Shown: positions 49,301 through 58,648, counted from the first letter of the stretch. The stretch is 64,000 bases of DNA from Rhodanobacter soli (GCF_040548735.1 NZ_JBEPSD010000001.1:1674001-1738000); one strand, 5' to 3'. The notes: generated from the sequence alone by a model not told the origin. A program made the numbers and translations.

Positions 49301-51040
49301 GACGCCGACGAGATGCACGAGGCGCTGACCTTGCTGGGTTTCGTCACCGCCGATGAAGCCGCCGCCAACCCCGGCTGGAACGAGCGGCTGCAGGCGCTGG
49401 CGAAGGCGAAGCGCGCCACCCGGCTCGGCGACGTGTGGACGTCTGCCGAGCAGCTGCCGCTGTGGCAGGTACTGCATCCCGCCGCCCCGATGCAGCCGCC
49501 GATCGCCGCACCCGCCGAATACGCCGCGCAGTCCTGGACGCGCGAGGACGCGCTGCGGGAACTGGTGCGCCATCGCCTCGGCGGGCTCGGCCCGGTCACC
49601 GCGAACGGGTTGACGCAATCCATCCACGCCGACGCCGGCGAAGTCGAGCAGGCGCTGCTGCGGCTGCAGTCCGAAGGCTACGTGATGCAGGGCCGCTTCA
49701 CCGCCGACGCCAGCGACACCGAGTGGTGCGAGCGGCACCTGCTGGCGCGCATCCACCGCTACACCATCGGCCGGCTGCGCCGCGAGATCGAGCCGGTCAG
49801 CCGGCGCGCGCTGATGCGCTTCCTGTTCGACTGGCAGCACGTGTCGGCGACGACCCGGCTGAGCGGGCCGGACGCGCTGGTGGCCACGCTGGCGCAGCTG
49901 GAAGGCTACGAGGCCGCGGCCGGCGCGTGGGAATCGGAGATTCTGCCAGCGCGCGTCGAGGACTACTCGATCCACTGGCTGGACGAGCTGTGCCGCGCCG
50001 GTCGGATCGGCTGGGCGCGCCTGCGCACCGGCAGCGGTGGTGGCGGCGGCCCGGTGCGCAGCACGCCGATCGTGCTGCTGCCACGCCGTGGAATGGCCGT
50101 CTGGACGTCTGTTGTAGCGTGCGACCCGCAAGAGATCCTGCTGTCCTCGCGCGCGCAGGCCGTCGCTGACGCGCTGCGCGAACACGGCGCATTGTTCTTC
50201 GACGAACTGCTGGATATCGCCCACCTTCTGCGCACTGAACTGGAGGATGCGCTGGGCGAGCTGGTCGCTGCCGGCCGGGTCAGCGCGGACAGCTTCGCCG
50301 GCCTGCGCGCGTTGCTGCTGCCCGCAGCGAAGCGCGACGGCGCGCGGCACCGGCGGTTGCGCCGGCACCAGTTCGGCGGCATCGAGGATGCGGGGCGTTG
50401 GTCGCTCGCACGTACCAAGAGCCCCCCTCCCCAACCCTCCCCTGCGACCGAAGGAAGTCCTTTGCGGGCAAGCAGGGGAGGGAGTACAGGCGCCGCTCTT
50501 GCCCCTCCCCCTGCGCGCAGGGGGAGGCCGGGAGGGGGTGAAGCTCTTGATCCCGACGCGATCGAGCACATCGCCCGCACCCTGCTGCGCCGCTACGGCG
50601 TGGTGTTCTGGAAACTGCTGGAGCGCGAAGCGCCGTGGCTGCCGTCGTGGCGCGAACTGCTGCGCGTGTACCACCGGCTGGAGGCGCGCGGCGAAATCCG
50701 CGGCGGGCGCTTCGTCGAAGGCCTGGTCGGCGAGCAGTTCGCCCTGCCCGAGGCGATCGCACCGTTGCGCGCGATACGTCAGCGCGCCGACGACGGCGAA
50801 CTGGTCTGCCTCAGCGGCAGCGACCCGCTGAACCTGGTCGGCACCGTGCTGATCGGCGACAAGGTGCCGGCGCTGGCCGGTTCGCGCGTACTGTACCGCG
50901 ACGGCGTGCCGATCGCGGCGCTGGTCGGCGGCAAGCCCGCCGCGCTGGTCGAGTTGTCGGCTGCCGACACCCAGCTGGCAAAGCATGCCCTGCTGCGTTA
51001 TCCGCCCTCGCTGCCGGAAATGCCGGCCGCCGCACGCTGA
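46391..51040 (+). CDS. lhr: Lhr-type superfamily 2 DNA helicase with three in-frame repeat insertions
   Basis: A 1549-residue helicase: Walker A APTGSGKT (residues 42-49), DEIH (169-172), SAT-type motif ([11 protein letters not shown]), helicase C-terminal motifs HHGSL and QRAGRSGHS, then the Lhr winged-helix and C-terminal core (about 700-1549). It acts on DNA repair intermediates; long Lhr in bacteria can include a DNA glycosylase-like or uracil-related tail in some groups. Three inserts of 38-48 residues rich in Pro, Gly and Ser match palindromic repeats (residues 225-263, 627-674, 1342-1388) and keep the frame open. Start at 46391 ([14 protein letters not shown]) is chosen for fit with Lhr N-termini; no SD is visible and a TAAGAT lies at 46351. 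Confidence 0.9.
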   Translation: MPLQDFHPAVANWFRAAFPAPTAAQAAAWPSIRAGQHTLVAAPTGSGKTLTAFLAAIDTLVREGVAHGGVLADATTVVYVSPLKALSNDIHINLEAPLEGIRAELEKLGLPDVAIRTAVRTGDTPQVERNLLRKQPPHILVTTPESLYVLLDSASGRSMLSGVRSVIVDEIHAIAGSKRGSHLALSLERLESLCQRRLLRIGLSATQKPIEMVADFLVGAGENAALAPPPASSGMLGGGKALDLDEAKSTPPQPSPASRGGSTATIIDVGHARPRDLAIEVPPVPLEAVMSNDSWELVYDRLAQLVQAHRTTLVFVNTRRMAERAARHLSERLGKEVVAAHHGSLAKELRLDAEQRLKRGELAVLVATASLELGIDIGEVDLVCQLGSPRSIAAFLQRAGRSGHSIDGTPKARLFPATRDDLIECTALLDCVRRGELDALVMPPQPLDVLAQQIVAEVACAEWDEDALYALVCRAYPYRDLARADFDAVVRMLAEGFTTRQGPRAAYIHRDAVNRQLRPRRSARLTALTSGGTIPDTADYKVVLEPQAIIVGTVNEDFAVESMAGDIFQLGNTSYRIQRVERDRLRVEDAHGAPPSIPFWLGEAPGRSDELSFGVSRLREEISALLEPLSPRRPSGSPLAGERGGGEGSGEAMNSHAPSVPSPPTPLPKGEGSKEAALEWLRNTLGLPDPAAQQLVEYLARAKAALGVLPSQRTLVLERFFDESGGTQLVIHTPWGSRINRAWGLALRKRFCRQFNFELQAAATEDAIVLSLSTSHSFPLEEVAHYLHSNTAEHVLVQALLDAPLFPARWRWNAVTALALPRFTGGKKTPPPLQRMKSEDLLAAVFPDQVACLENIVGEREVPDHPLVNQTMHDCLREAMDMDGLLAILRKLEAGEIAIVARDLTAPSPLAAEVLNAAPYAFLDDAPLEERRTQAVQTRRWNDADSADDLGRLDPDAIAAVREEAWPQVRDADEMHEALTLLGFVTADEAAANPGWNERLQALAKAKRATRLGDVWTSAEQLPLWQVLHPAAPMQPPIAAPAEYAAQSWTREDALRELVRHRLGGLGPVTANGLTQSIHADAGEVEQALLRLQSEGYVMQGRFTADASDTEWCERHLLARIHRYTIGRLRREIEPVSRRALMRFLFDWQHVSATTRLSGPDALVATLAQLEGYEAAAGAWESEILPARVEDYSIHWLDELCRAGRIGWARLRTGSGGGGGPVRSTPIVLLPRRGMAVWTSVVACDPQEILLSSRAQAVADALREHGALFFDELLDIAHLLRTELEDALGELVAAGRVSADSFAGLRALLLPAAKRDGARHRRLRRHQFGGIEDAGRWSLARTKSPPPQPSPATEGSPLRASRGGSTGAALAPPPARRGRPGGGEALDPDAIEHIARTLLRRYGVVFWKLLEREAPWLPSWRELLRVYHRLEARGEIRGGRFVEGLVGEQFALPEAIAPLRAIRQRADDGELVCLSGSDPLNLVGTVLIGDKVPALAGSRVLYRDGVPIAALVGGKPAALVELSAADTQLAKHALLRYPPSLPEMPAAAR
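47063..47178. repeat. Palindromic repeat doublet inside lhr (copy 1)
   Basis: Units CTCCCCCTGC..GGGAGGGGGTAAAGCTCTTGA and CACCCCAACCCTCCCCTGC..GCAGGGGAGGG are the same pair as at 35591-35710 and 52163-52270. It codes for a Pro/Gly-rich linker in the reading frame between the first two helicase lobes. Confidence 0.85.
48271..48410. repeat. Palindromic repeat doublet inside lhr (copy 2, CTCTCCC family)
   Basis: Two inverted units: CCCCTCTCCCCCCGGCGACC with an extended loop to GGTGAGAGGGGTGGGGGTGA, and CCCTCACCCCCAACCCCTCT with palindrome CTCTCCCGAAGGGAGAG. Family differs from the other two inserts in lhr and matches the repeat at 5768. The reading frame stays open. Confidence 0.85.
50416..50552. 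repeat. Palindromic repeat doublet inside lhr (copy 3)
   Basis: The unit order is reversed relative to copy 1: CCTCCCCAACCCTCCCCTGC first, with an extended loop (GACCGAAGGAAGTCCTTTGC) before its partner GCAGGGGAGGG, then CTCCCCCTGCGCGCAGGGGG. It ends in GGGTGAAGCTCTTGATCC like copy 1. The ORF stays open. Confidence 0.85.
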
Positions 51041-51072
51041 CGGCATGGGCTGCTTGCGGGGCGCCGGCGTCG

Positions 51073-52134
51073 CTAGAGCTTGAAATGGACGCCGCGCCGA
51101 TCCATCGCCCACACGATCAACCACCACAGCATCACGAAGGCTGCGGCGAACGCCAGCGACGGCGCGTATGGCCCGAACCACGGCGTCATCCAGCCGGCGA
51201 ACAGGTGCTGGTAGATCGGCTCCTGCCAGCCCAGCGCGGGCAGCAGGATCTGCATCAGCTCGGAGCCGGCGTAGGCGGCGATCGCGTTGACGCCGAAGCG
51301 TCGGCCCAGCGCGGGCCAGCCGCGCCGATCGATCAGCCAGTGGAAAGCCAGCAGCGCCAGCGTGGCCCAGCCGGCCGTCCACAGCACGAACGACGGCGTC
51401 CACAGGTTCTTGTTCAACGGCAGCCACAGCGACCACAACGCGCCAAGCAGCAGGCAGGCGATGCCGGCCAGCAGCAGCGCCCGGAATTTTTCGCGGCGCA
51501 GCCAGCAACCGGCGCGCAGACCCAGCAAGGTGCTGGCCAATGACGGCAACGTGCCGAGCAGACCTTCCGGATCGTGACCGCGACCGGTCGCCGGATCGAT
51601 CAGGTAGACGAAGCGGCCGAATACCGCGCTGTCGACACGGCTGGCGATGTTCGCCCACGGCTCCAGCGAACCGCCGAGCAGGAGCAATCCCCAGTAACCG
51701 AGCAGCAACGCCGCGATCGCCAGCCACTGCGTGCGCGATTTCGTGTAGACCGCGAACAGCGCCACCCCGGCGAAGCACAGCGCGATCCGCTGCAGCACGC
51801 CAGGGAAACGCAGGTGCGCGTGCGGCAGCAGCCACGCCGCCACAACATTGATCGCCACGCCCAGCGCGAGGATGCGCAAGGCACGCCACATCGCGGCGCG
51901 GGTCAACGCGGCCGGCGAAGCGCCCTGCTCCAGCCGCGGCAGGATCGCCAGCGCCACCGACACGCCGACCACGAACAGGAAGAACGGAAAGACCAGGTCG
52001 GTCGGCGTGCAGCCGTTCCAGGCCGAGTGTTCCAAGGGTGCGTAGACATGGCTCCAGTCGCCCGGATCGTTGACCAGCAGCATCGCCGCCACGGTGCAGC
52101 CGCGCAGGGCGTCGAGGGAGGCGAGGCGCTTCAT
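51073..52134 (-). CDS. NagX-type membrane acyltransferase (DUF5009/heparan-glucosaminide N-acetyltransferase-like)
   Basis: A 353-residue inner-membrane protein with about ten helices. The N-terminus MKRLASLDALRGCTVAAMLLVNDPG and WNGCTPTDLVFPFFLFVVG are the signatures of the family related to human HGSNAT. The NagX members sit in GlcNAc/chitin gene clusters of Xanthomonas, Shewanella and others. It may acylate a sugar or act in GlcNAc transport; the biochemical role is not established. It is the last gene of a leftward cluster with GH20, TonB receptor and glucokinase. Confidence 0.85.
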   Translation of the reverse strand: MKRLASLDALRGCTVAAMLLVNDPGDWSHVYAPLEHSAWNGCTPTDLVFPFFLFVVGVSVALAILPRLEQGASPAALTRAAMWRALRILALGVAINVVAAWLLPHAHLRFPGVLQRIALCFAGVALFAVYTKSRTQWLAIAALLLGYWGLLLLGGSLEPWANIASRVDSAVFGRFVYLIDPATGRGHDPEGLLGTLPSLASTLLGLRAGCWLRREKFRALLLAGIACLLLGALWSLWLPLNKNLWTPSFVLWTAGWATLALLAFHWLIDRRGWPALGRRFGVNAIAAYAGSELMQILLPALGWQEPIYQHLFAGWMTPWFGPYAPSLAFAAAFVMLWWLIVWAMDRRGVHFKL

Positions 52135-52162
52135 GCTGTAAGAAAGCGCAAAAGCGCCGTGA

Positions 52163-52270
52163 TCCCTCCCCCTGCAAGGGGGAGGTAGGGAGGGGGTAGC
52201 TCAGGGTCGCCGGAAAGATCAAAAGCGAACCCCACCCCAACCCTCCCCTGCTGCGCAGGGGAGGGAGCAG
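52163..52270. repeat. Palindromic repeat doublet between nagX-like and GH20 genes
   Basis: CTCCCCCTGCAAGGGGGAGG with GGGAGGGGGTAG on one side, CCCCACCCCAACCCTCCCCT with GCAGGGGAGGG on the other. These are the units found in lhr and near pbpC. Confidence 0.85.
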
Positions 52271-52294
52271 TGTGACTCGCTCGCCATTCGGAAC

Positions 52295-54595
52295 TCATGG
52301 CTCCAACGCCACGCTGCCGATCGCATACAGCGGCCCGTCGATCGGCGCGGTGTAGATCAGGCACAGCGCATGTTCTCCCTGTTGCGCCGGCAACGCTGCG
52401 GTCAGTGTGAAGTTGCGCGCGCTGCGCGCGGGATCGGGCAAGGGCATGCTGGCCAGCACGGGCCCGTCGCATTGGTCGGCATGCACCACCAGTTCGCCGA
52501 ACGGCGTGGCGTGCTGTCGCGATACCACCAGCTTCTGCTCGTGCGCCAGCGCGAAGTTGCGCGGCAGGCGCACCGCATCGACATGGATCGCCGTGACACC
52601 ATCCATCCAGATGGCCGGAAGTAGCTGGCAGGCGTCGAACACGTTCACCGCGTACGCCGGCTGGGTACCCTTCGCGTCGGGCATGGGCTGCAGGCGCAGG
52701 CGGAAATCGCTGCCGGGGCAGTTCGGCAAGGTGCTGCCGGGCAAGCTGAGCAGGGCGGCGCGATCCAGCACGCGTTCGCGCGGCGCGGCGAGCCGGCTGC
52801 CGTCGGCGGCGAAGCTGGCGGCGCGCACGCGGATCGGCAGGGTCACGTTGAACGGCGCGGTGTAGCGCGGCGAGGCAGGCGTGGGTGCGCTGCCGTCCAG
52901 CGTGTAATGGAGGGTGCCGAAGTCCGTCTGATTCGACAGCGTCACCGTGGCCTTGCCGGTGGCCAGCGCCAGGTTGCGGTCGGTGGCGATGTCCACCGCG
53001 AAGGCGCTGTCGGCGACGTTGACGTGCTGGGCACGGTAACGCCCGAGCTGGGCCGGCAGGCGGGCCAGGAAGCCCGGCCAGTGGTTCGCGCCGGGCGGCG
53101 ACCAGGCCACTTCGCTGAGCGCGTCCAGCCGCGGGAAGGCAGCGTGCTCGACGTGGCCGAACGTGGGCATGTGCTCGGTCCACAGGTTGGCCTGCACGCC
53201 CAGCACATGCTTCGCCTGCGTGGCGCTCAGCACGCCGGGCACGGCCTGGAAGGCGTATACATCCTTCAGCGATTCCACGCCGAGGCGGCCGGCGTACTCG
53301 TCGGCAAGGCCGCCTTGCACGTGGTCGAAGTACAGGCCCGGCGCGGGCGACAGCACCACGTCGTGGCCGAGCAGCGCGGCCTTGATCGCACCGTCGGTGC
53401 CGCGCCAGGACATCACGGTGGCGTCGGCGGGCAGGTTGTCGCCTTCGAGGATCTCGTCCCAGCCGATCAGCTTGCGACCGTGCTTGTCGAGGTACTGGCC
53501 GACACGGTCGATGAACCAGCCCTGCAACGCGTCCTCGCTGGTGATGCCCAGCGCGCGCATCTTCGCCTGCACCGCGGGCGAGGCCTGCCACTGATCCTTG
53601 ATCGCCTCGTCGCCGCCGACGTGGATGTAGGTCGACGGGAACAACGCCATCACTTCGTCGAGCACGTTGTCGATGAAGGTGAAGGTGTCGTCGTCGACGT
53701 TGTAGAGCCAGGGGTTCACGCCCCAGTCGGTGGAAACCCCGGGTTGCCTGCCGGTGACACCGAGCCGCGGATACGCGGCCACCGCGGCCTGCGCGTGGCC
53801 GGGCATGTCGATCTCCGGCACGATGGTGATGTGGCGTGCGGCGGCATAGGCCACCACGCGGCGGATGTCGTCCTGGGTGTAGAAGCCGCCGTAGCGCTGC
53901 GGCTCGCCGTCGTGCCCGGCATCCGGCGGCGTGCGCCACGCGCCGACGCGGGTGAGCTCGGGGTAGCGCTTGATCTCGATGCGCCAGCCCTGGTCGTCGG
54001 TAAGATGCCAGTGGAAGGTGTTGAGCTTGTGCTGGGCCATCTGCTCGAGCAGGCGCTCGATCTCGTCGACCGTCTGGAAATGCCGCACGGAATCCAGCAT
54101 CAGCCCGCGCCAGGCGAAGCGCGGCTGGTCGCGGATGGACAGCGCAGGCACCTGCACCGCGCCATGCTGCGCATCCGGCGTGAGCAATTGCCATGCGGTC
54201 ACCGCGCCGTAGAACAGGCCGGCGGCATCGCGCGCGCTGATGCGCATGCCTTCCGGCGTGACGTCCAGCGCGTAGCCTTCGCGGTTCGCCACCGGCGCCG
54301 CCGGGTCGATCCGCAGCACGATCGCATGCGCCGTGGCCGCGCCGTGTTTCAGCGGCAGGCGCAGGCCGCGCGTGCGCGCGACCAGGTCGACCAGCCAGGC
54401 GCCCGTGCGCCGGGTCGAGGCCGCGTCGTCGGCGAGCACGACCGGCGTGTGCGCGTCGACCGTGAAATGGCCGGCGTCGACGCGCAGTTGCGCCGGCAAC
54501 GGCAGCAACGGCACCGGCGGTGCGGCGGCATGGGCGGACCCGGCCAGTCCCATCGCCATGGCTGCCCAGCCCAGCAGGATCAAGCGGCGTGTCAT
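52295..54595 (-). CDS. Beta-N-acetylhexosaminidase (GH20)
   Basis: A 766-residue secreted glycosidase. A signal peptide covers residues 1-23 (GLAGSAHA). The GH20b domain leads to the catalytic TIM barrel with FHWHLTDDQGWRIEIKRYPEL, PEIDMPGHAQAA and the D329-E330 pair in IHVGGDEA, where substrate-assisted catalysis occurs. The C-terminal 240 residues include a beta-sandwich (YTLDGSAPTPASPRY). It cleaves terminal GlcNAc or GalNAc from chitooligosaccharides in the periplasm. The ATG at 54595 is preceded by GGAG. A terminator in front of it suggests that it is only partly co-transcribed with the receptor. Confidence 0.92.
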   Translation of the reverse strand: MTRRLILLGWAAMAMGLAGSAHAAAPPVPLLPLPAQLRVDAGHFTVDAHTPVVLADDAASTRRTGAWLVDLVARTRGLRLPLKHGAATAHAIVLRIDPAAPVANREGYALDVTPEGMRISARDAAGLFYGAVTAWQLLTPDAQHGAVQVPALSIRDQPRFAWRGLMLDSVRHFQTVDEIERLLEQMAQHKLNTFHWHLTDDQGWRIEIKRYPELTRVGAWRTPPDAGHDGEPQRYGGFYTQDDIRRVVAYAAARHITIVPEIDMPGHAQAAVAAYPRLGVTGRQPGVSTDWGVNPWLYNVDDDTFTFIDNVLDEVMALFPSTYIHVGGDEAIKDQWQASPAVQAKMRALGITSEDALQGWFIDRVGQYLDKHGRKLIGWDEILEGDNLPADATVMSWRGTDGAIKAALLGHDVVLSPAPGLYFDHVQGGLADEYAGRLGVESLKDVYAFQAVPGVLSATQAKHVLGVQANLWTEHMPTFGHVEHAAFPRLDALSEVAWSPPGANHWPGFLARLPAQLGRYRAQHVNVADSAFAVDIATDRNLALATGKATVTLSNQTDFGTLHYTLDGSAPTPASPRYTAPFNVTLPIRVRAASFAADGSRLAAPRERVLDRAALLSLPGSTLPNCPGSDFRLRLQPMPDAKGTQPAYAVNVFDACQLLPAIWMDGVTAIHVDAVRLPRNFALAHEQKLVVSRQHATPFGELVVHADQCDGPVLASMPLPDPARSARNFTLTAALPAQQGEHALCLIYTAPIDGPLYAIGSVALEP

Positions 54596-54631
54596 CGGCA
54601 ATCTCCGTGGCGGTGCGTGCACCACGCTAGC

Positions 54632-54666
54632 AAAAAAACGGGCCCGACAACTTTTGCCCGGGCCCG
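54632..54666 (-). terminator. Rho-independent terminator between TonB receptor and GH20 genes
   Basis: On the minus strand CGGGCCCG (54666-54659) pairs with CGGGCCCG (54646-54639) across a 12-base loop and is followed by seven T's (54638-54632). It lies about 50 bases after the receptor stop codon. Confidence 0.8.
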
Positions 54667-54717
54667 CGTTGGGGAGAAGTGCGAAGCCGTCCATGGCTCG
54701 CGTCATGGTGAAACGGT

Positions 54718-57438
54718 TCAGAGCTTGAAGCGCAGGCTCAGGTAGTACTGGCGGCCGTTGTCGTAGAACGCATACGGCTGTTTCCCGTAGGCCGCGTTCT
54801 GGGTGTAGTACTTCAGCTTGGGCTTGTTGAGGTTCATCCCATCCAGCGACAGCGACATCCAGTCGGTGAGCTGCACGCCGAACGACGCGGCGAGGTTGCC
54901 GATGCCCTGCTGGAAGTAGGTGTCGGTGCGGCTCACGCCGGCATAGAACTGCGAGCGGTAGGTGTAGCTGATGCGGGCGTTGAACCGCTTGTTCTCGAAG
55001 TAGCCGGAGAGGTTGTAGGTGTTCTTCGAGGTGCCCTGCAGCGGCTTGTCGCCCGTGGCATGGCCGTCGGCGTAGGTGTAGTTGGCCTGCACGCCGAAGT
55101 TGTCGCCGATCGGCTGGATGTAGTTCAGCTCCACGCCGCGGACCTGGCCGTTGACGTTGCGCGGCACGCTGATCAGGTAGTTGTTGAACACGTCGGTGCC
55201 CGCGGCGGCGGATGCCTGCATGTCCTTGAAGGTGCGCACCTCGTTGCCGAAGTTGACGTAGTCCTTCAGGTTCATCGCGTACACGCCGGCCGACAGCAGG
55301 CCGCGCGGCGCGAAGTACCACTCCACGGCGGCATCGAAGTTGCTCGAGATCAGCGGCTTGAGCTGCGGATTGCCGCCGCTGCCGGTGTGGGTAAGGTCAT
55401 CGGCCGACACGTAGCCCGCCAGCGCCGAGTAGTCCGGACGGGTCATGGTCTGCGACGCGGCGAAGCGCAGCAGCAGGTCGTCGGTGACGGCGAGCTTGAG
55501 GTTGGCGCTGGGCAGGAACTTGCCGTAGTCGTGCTTGTACGTGTTCCAGTAATAGTCGCCGAAGGCCGAGCCGGTGATCGGGCCGGTGACCGTGGTCGCT
55601 TCCGCATCGGGCGCCGTGCTGGTGTAGCCGATGTTCTCCTTGGTCTGCACGTAGCGCACGCCGACGTTGCCGCTGGCGATGCCGGAATCGAAGTTCAGCT
55701 GCACATAGGCGGCCGAATCCTTCTCCTCGACCTTGTAGACGTCGTTGAAGTAGAAGCGCGAGACCGGATCGCGGTTGGCGAACTGCGCGTCGATCTGCGC
55801 CAGCTGGGCCGGCGTCCAGTACCAGATCGGACCGGGGAAGCTGCCGCCGAGCGAGCCGTTGAAACCGCCCGGATAGCTGCTGTAGGTGCCGGTCGGGTAG
55901 GCGGCCGGATTCTGCCAGTCGGAGGCCCAGTTCGGGCCCTGCGCGACCTCGAACGGGTTCTCGCGCGTGTGCTTGGCGTAGCGGGCGCCAAACTGCAGCG
56001 AGGTGATCGCGCCGTCGTCGAAGTTGAGCTCGCCGTCGAACTGCGCCCAGTCCTCCTTGTCCTTCACCTTGATGCCCTGGCCGCCGAAGATCCAGCCGGC
56101 TGCCGGCAGGATGCCCGATGGCGAGGTGTTGTCGCCACCCAGCGTCCAGTTGATCGGCTTGCCGAGGCCGCGCATGTCCCAGCTGGCGCCGGCGCCGCCG
56201 GCAGTGCCCAGCTCGATCACGTCCTGGGTCGGGCTGCTGCCGGTACCGCGGGTGGTGCCGATCTGGCCGGTGAAGGTGAGATGGTCGGTGGCGCGCCAGT
56301 TCGCGCTAAGCGTGAGGTACTTCGACTCGGAAGCCGCACCGGGGCGCGAGATCTGGTCGTACACGCCGTAGGCGCCGGTGCCGCCGGCGATCGAGCCGCT
56401 GGTGACCACGTTGTTCTGGATCGAGTTGGCGGTGAGCACGCCGCCGTTCGCCAGCGCGCTGCTGGCCCACATCATGTAGTTGCGGTTGTAGTTGTCGGCC
56501 TTGAGCTTGGAGTAGAAGCCGTTGAGGTCGAGCGTGAGGTTGTCGGTCGGCTTGATCTGGAAGTCGATCACGCCGCCCTTGCGCTCGCGCTGCTGGGTGA
56601 ACAGCACCGCGCCGATTTCGTTCGGGTAATAGACAGTGTTGCCGCCGACCGTCGTGGGCAGGTAACCGCCCACCACCTCCTGGCCGTTGCGCTGCAGGCT
56701 GCGCTTCTCGTAGAAGCCCTGCACCAGCACGCCGACGGTGTTGGCGTCGTTCTTCCAGTTGAACAGGCCGCTGAACTGCGGTTTGGTGTCGCCGGGAAGA
56801 TCCGAATACACACCACCGATCGAGGCTTCGGCCGTGACCGGCTTGGCGAACTCCAGCGGCTTGCGGGTGATGATGTCCACCGAACCGGCGCTGCCGCCTT
56901 CGACGATGCTGGCCTCGGAGGTCTTGTGCACCACCACCTGGCTGACGATCTCCGACGGCAGCAAGGTGTAGCTGACGCTGCGGCCCACGGTCTGTACCTG
57001 GCTCAGCACGAACCAGTCGCCGGTGCCCACGCCGTGGCCGTTGACCAGGGTCTGGGTGAGGCTCGGCGCGGTGCCGCGCAGGCTGACGCGATCGCTCTCG
57101 TCGAAGCCGCCCTCGCTCGCGCTGGACGAACTGATGTTGACGCCGGGCAGGCGCTGCAGCGTGTCGGCCACGTTCTTGGCCGGCAGTTTGCCGATGTCCT
57201 CGGCGGTGACGACCTCGACGTGCGAGGCCGCATCCTTCTTCAGCGCCAACGACTCGGCCTCGCTGTTGCGGATGCCGGTGACGATCACCGTGCTCAGGGT
57301 CCTGGCCTGCTTCTCCTTCGCCTGGTCCTGGCTGGATTGGTTGTCGGTATTCGCCTGGTTGTCCTGCGCATAGATCGCACCGGATACGCACAGACCGGTG
57401 ATGATGCTCGCGGCTAGCAATGTCTTGTGGTAATTCAT
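54718..57438 (-). CDS. TonB-dependent receptor, Caulobacter type (GlcNAc/chitooligosaccharide uptake)
   Basis: A 906-residue outer-membrane receptor with signal peptide to AIYAQ, a Q/N/K-rich spacer, the TonB box LSTVIVTG and a plug with EDIGKLPAKNVADTLQRLPG and GTAPSLTQTLVNG, which places it in the TIGR01782 group. A barrel follows, ending LSLRFKL with C-terminal aromatic positions. Its location between glucokinase and GH20 genes points to GlcNAc oligomers as substrate. The ribosome-binding site GGGGAGGAG is strong. It probably belongs to the operon that begins with glucokinase and is controlled by the upstream operator. Confidence 0.9.
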   Translation of the reverse strand: MNYHKTLLAASIITGLCVSGAIYAQDNQANTDNQSSQDQAKEKQARTLSTVIVTGIRNSEAESLALKKDAASHVEVVTAEDIGKLPAKNVADTLQRLPGVNISSSSASEGGFDESDRVSLRGTAPSLTQTLVNGHGVGTGDWFVLSQVQTVGRSVSYTLLPSEIVSQVVVHKTSEASIVEGGSAGSVDIITRKPLEFAKPVTAEASIGGVYSDLPGDTKPQFSGLFNWKNDANTVGVLVQGFYEKRSLQRNGQEVVGGYLPTTVGGNTVYYPNEIGAVLFTQQRERKGGVIDFQIKPTDNLTLDLNGFYSKLKADNYNRNYMMWASSALANGGVLTANSIQNNVVTSGSIAGGTGAYGVYDQISRPGAASESKYLTLSANWRATDHLTFTGQIGTTRGTGSSPTQDVIELGTAGGAGASWDMRGLGKPINWTLGGDNTSPSGILPAAGWIFGGQGIKVKDKEDWAQFDGELNFDDGAITSLQFGARYAKHTRENPFEVAQGPNWASDWQNPAAYPTGTYSSYPGGFNGSLGGSFPGPIWYWTPAQLAQIDAQFANRDPVSRFYFNDVYKVEEKDSAAYVQLNFDSGIASGNVGVRYVQTKENIGYTSTAPDAEATTVTGPITGSAFGDYYWNTYKHDYGKFLPSANLKLAVTDDLLLRFAASQTMTRPDYSALAGYVSADDLTHTGSGGNPQLKPLISSNFDAAVEWYFAPRGLLSAGVYAMNLKDYVNFGNEVRTFKDMQASAAAGTDVFNNYLISVPRNVNGQVRGVELNYIQPIGDNFGVQANYTYADGHATGDKPLQGTSKNTYNLSGYFENKRFNARISYTYRSQFYAGVSRTDTYFQQGIGNLAASFGVQLTDWMSLSLDGMNLNKPKLKYYTQNAAYGKQPYAFYDNGRQYYLSLRFKL

Positions 57439-57544
57439 GATCTCCTCCCCTCAGAGGCTGGCTCGAATCAAGACCGGCATGACGACGGTCGCGGACGTTG
57501 TGTAGTGGTTTGGCTTGGCGCCATGTCGCCGGATGGCATTCATC

Positions 57545-58648
57545 TCACTCTCCTGGACGCTCATCCAGAAACCAGCCTGCGGCGCCAATGACACCAAGCT
57601 GGCCGTGCTCGATCAGTCGTACTGGAACCTGCTGCAGATAGGCGCGCATCACGCCCTTGTTGAAATAGCGTTCGGCGAAGCTGCTGGACAGCAGGAACGG
57701 CTGGATCTGCGGCAGGATCCCGCCGGCCAGGTAGACTCCGCCGCGGGCGCCGTACAGCAGCACCAGGTCGCCCACGAAACTGCCGAGCAGACCGCAGAAC
57801 ACTTCCAGCGCCTCCACCGCGGCGCCATCGCTGCCGTCCAGAGCGGCGGCGGTGATTTCGGCCGGGGTCAGCAGGCGCGAAGGGCTGCCTTGCAGTTCGC
57901 ACAGCGCGCCGTAGAGTTTCAGCAGGCCAGGGCCGGACAGCGCATCCTCGAACGACACGTGCGCACGCTCGCGGCGGAACAGGCGCAGGATCTCGATCTC
58001 GCGCTCGTTGCCCGGCGCCAGCGACACCTGGCCCGCCTCGGTGGCCAGCACCTGCGCGCGCGGATGGCCCGGCAGCAACACCGCCGAACCCAGACCGGTG
58101 CCCGGCCCCATCACCAACGCCGGCCCGCTGGCCGCCGGTTGCGCGGTCTCGATGATCGGCCGGGTCTCGTCGGCCGCGATGAACTGGGTGGCGTAGGCAA
58201 CCGCCTCGAAATCGTTGATCACCGCCAGCCGCTGGATGCCGAGGCCGTCGCGAATGTCGCGGATCGACACCGGCCACGGCAGGTTGCCGTTGACGATCGC
58301 GTCGTCCAGCACGTAGCCGGCGCAGGCCACCGCGCAATGACGCAGCTCGCCGCGCAGCGCCGCATGCGGCGTGCTCGCCAGCTGCGCGACGAAATCCTGC
58401 AGCATCGCGGTGAGGCTGGACCAGTCGGCGCAGCCGTAGCGGTGGTAGTGCAGCACGCTGACCGGGCGGCGGCCGTTCGCGTTGCCGACGACCAGGCCGA
58501 TGCGCGCATGCGTGCCGCCGACGTCGGCGGCCAGGAACGGCTGCTGCGGACCCGGTCCTGACGCACCGGCCCCGTTCGTTGCCGATGCCTCGGCAACGGC
58601 CGTCGCCGACGCTGCCGCCGCATGACGCTGGTTTGCAACTTCCCCCAC
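57545..58648 (-). CDS. glk: Glucokinase-like sugar kinase (GlcNAc/glucose kinase)
   Basis: A 367-residue kinase. The ATP-binding motif FLAADVGGTHARIG sits at about residue 31, and GPGTGLGSAVLLPG, NDFEAVAYAT and LLYGARGGVYLAGG follow as in bacterial glucokinase. The enzyme phosphorylates glucose or, in this setting, GlcNAc at the 6-hydroxyl in the cytoplasm. I start at the GTG at 58648, with GGGAG six bases upstream; this leaves a 30-residue Ala/Ser-rich tail before the motif that most glucokinases lack. It is the first gene of the leftward GlcNAc operon. Confidence 0.85.
   Translation of the reverse strand: MGEVANQRHAAAASATAVAEASATNGAGASGPGPQQPFLAADVGGTHARIGLVVGNANGRRPVSVLHYHRYGCADWSSLTAMLQDFVAQLASTPHAALRGELRHCAVACAGYVLDDAIVNGNLPWPVSIRDIRDGLGIQRLAVINDFEAVAYATQFIAADETRPIIETAQPAASGPALVMGPGTGLGSAVLLPGHPRAQVLATEAGQVSLAPGNEREIEILRLFRRERAHVSFEDALSGPGLLKLYGALCELQGSPSRLLTPAEITAAALDGSDGAAVEALEVFCGLLGSFVGDLVLLYGARGGVYLAGGILPQIQPFLLSSSFAERYFNKGVMRAYLQQVPVRLIEHGQLGVIGAAGWFLDERPGE

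Noticed and set aside
47063-52270. Repeated GC-rich palindromes as a CRISPR array
   Set aside because: There are no regular spacers, and the copies are several hundred to thousands of bases apart, inverted and of two types. They are REP-like elements.
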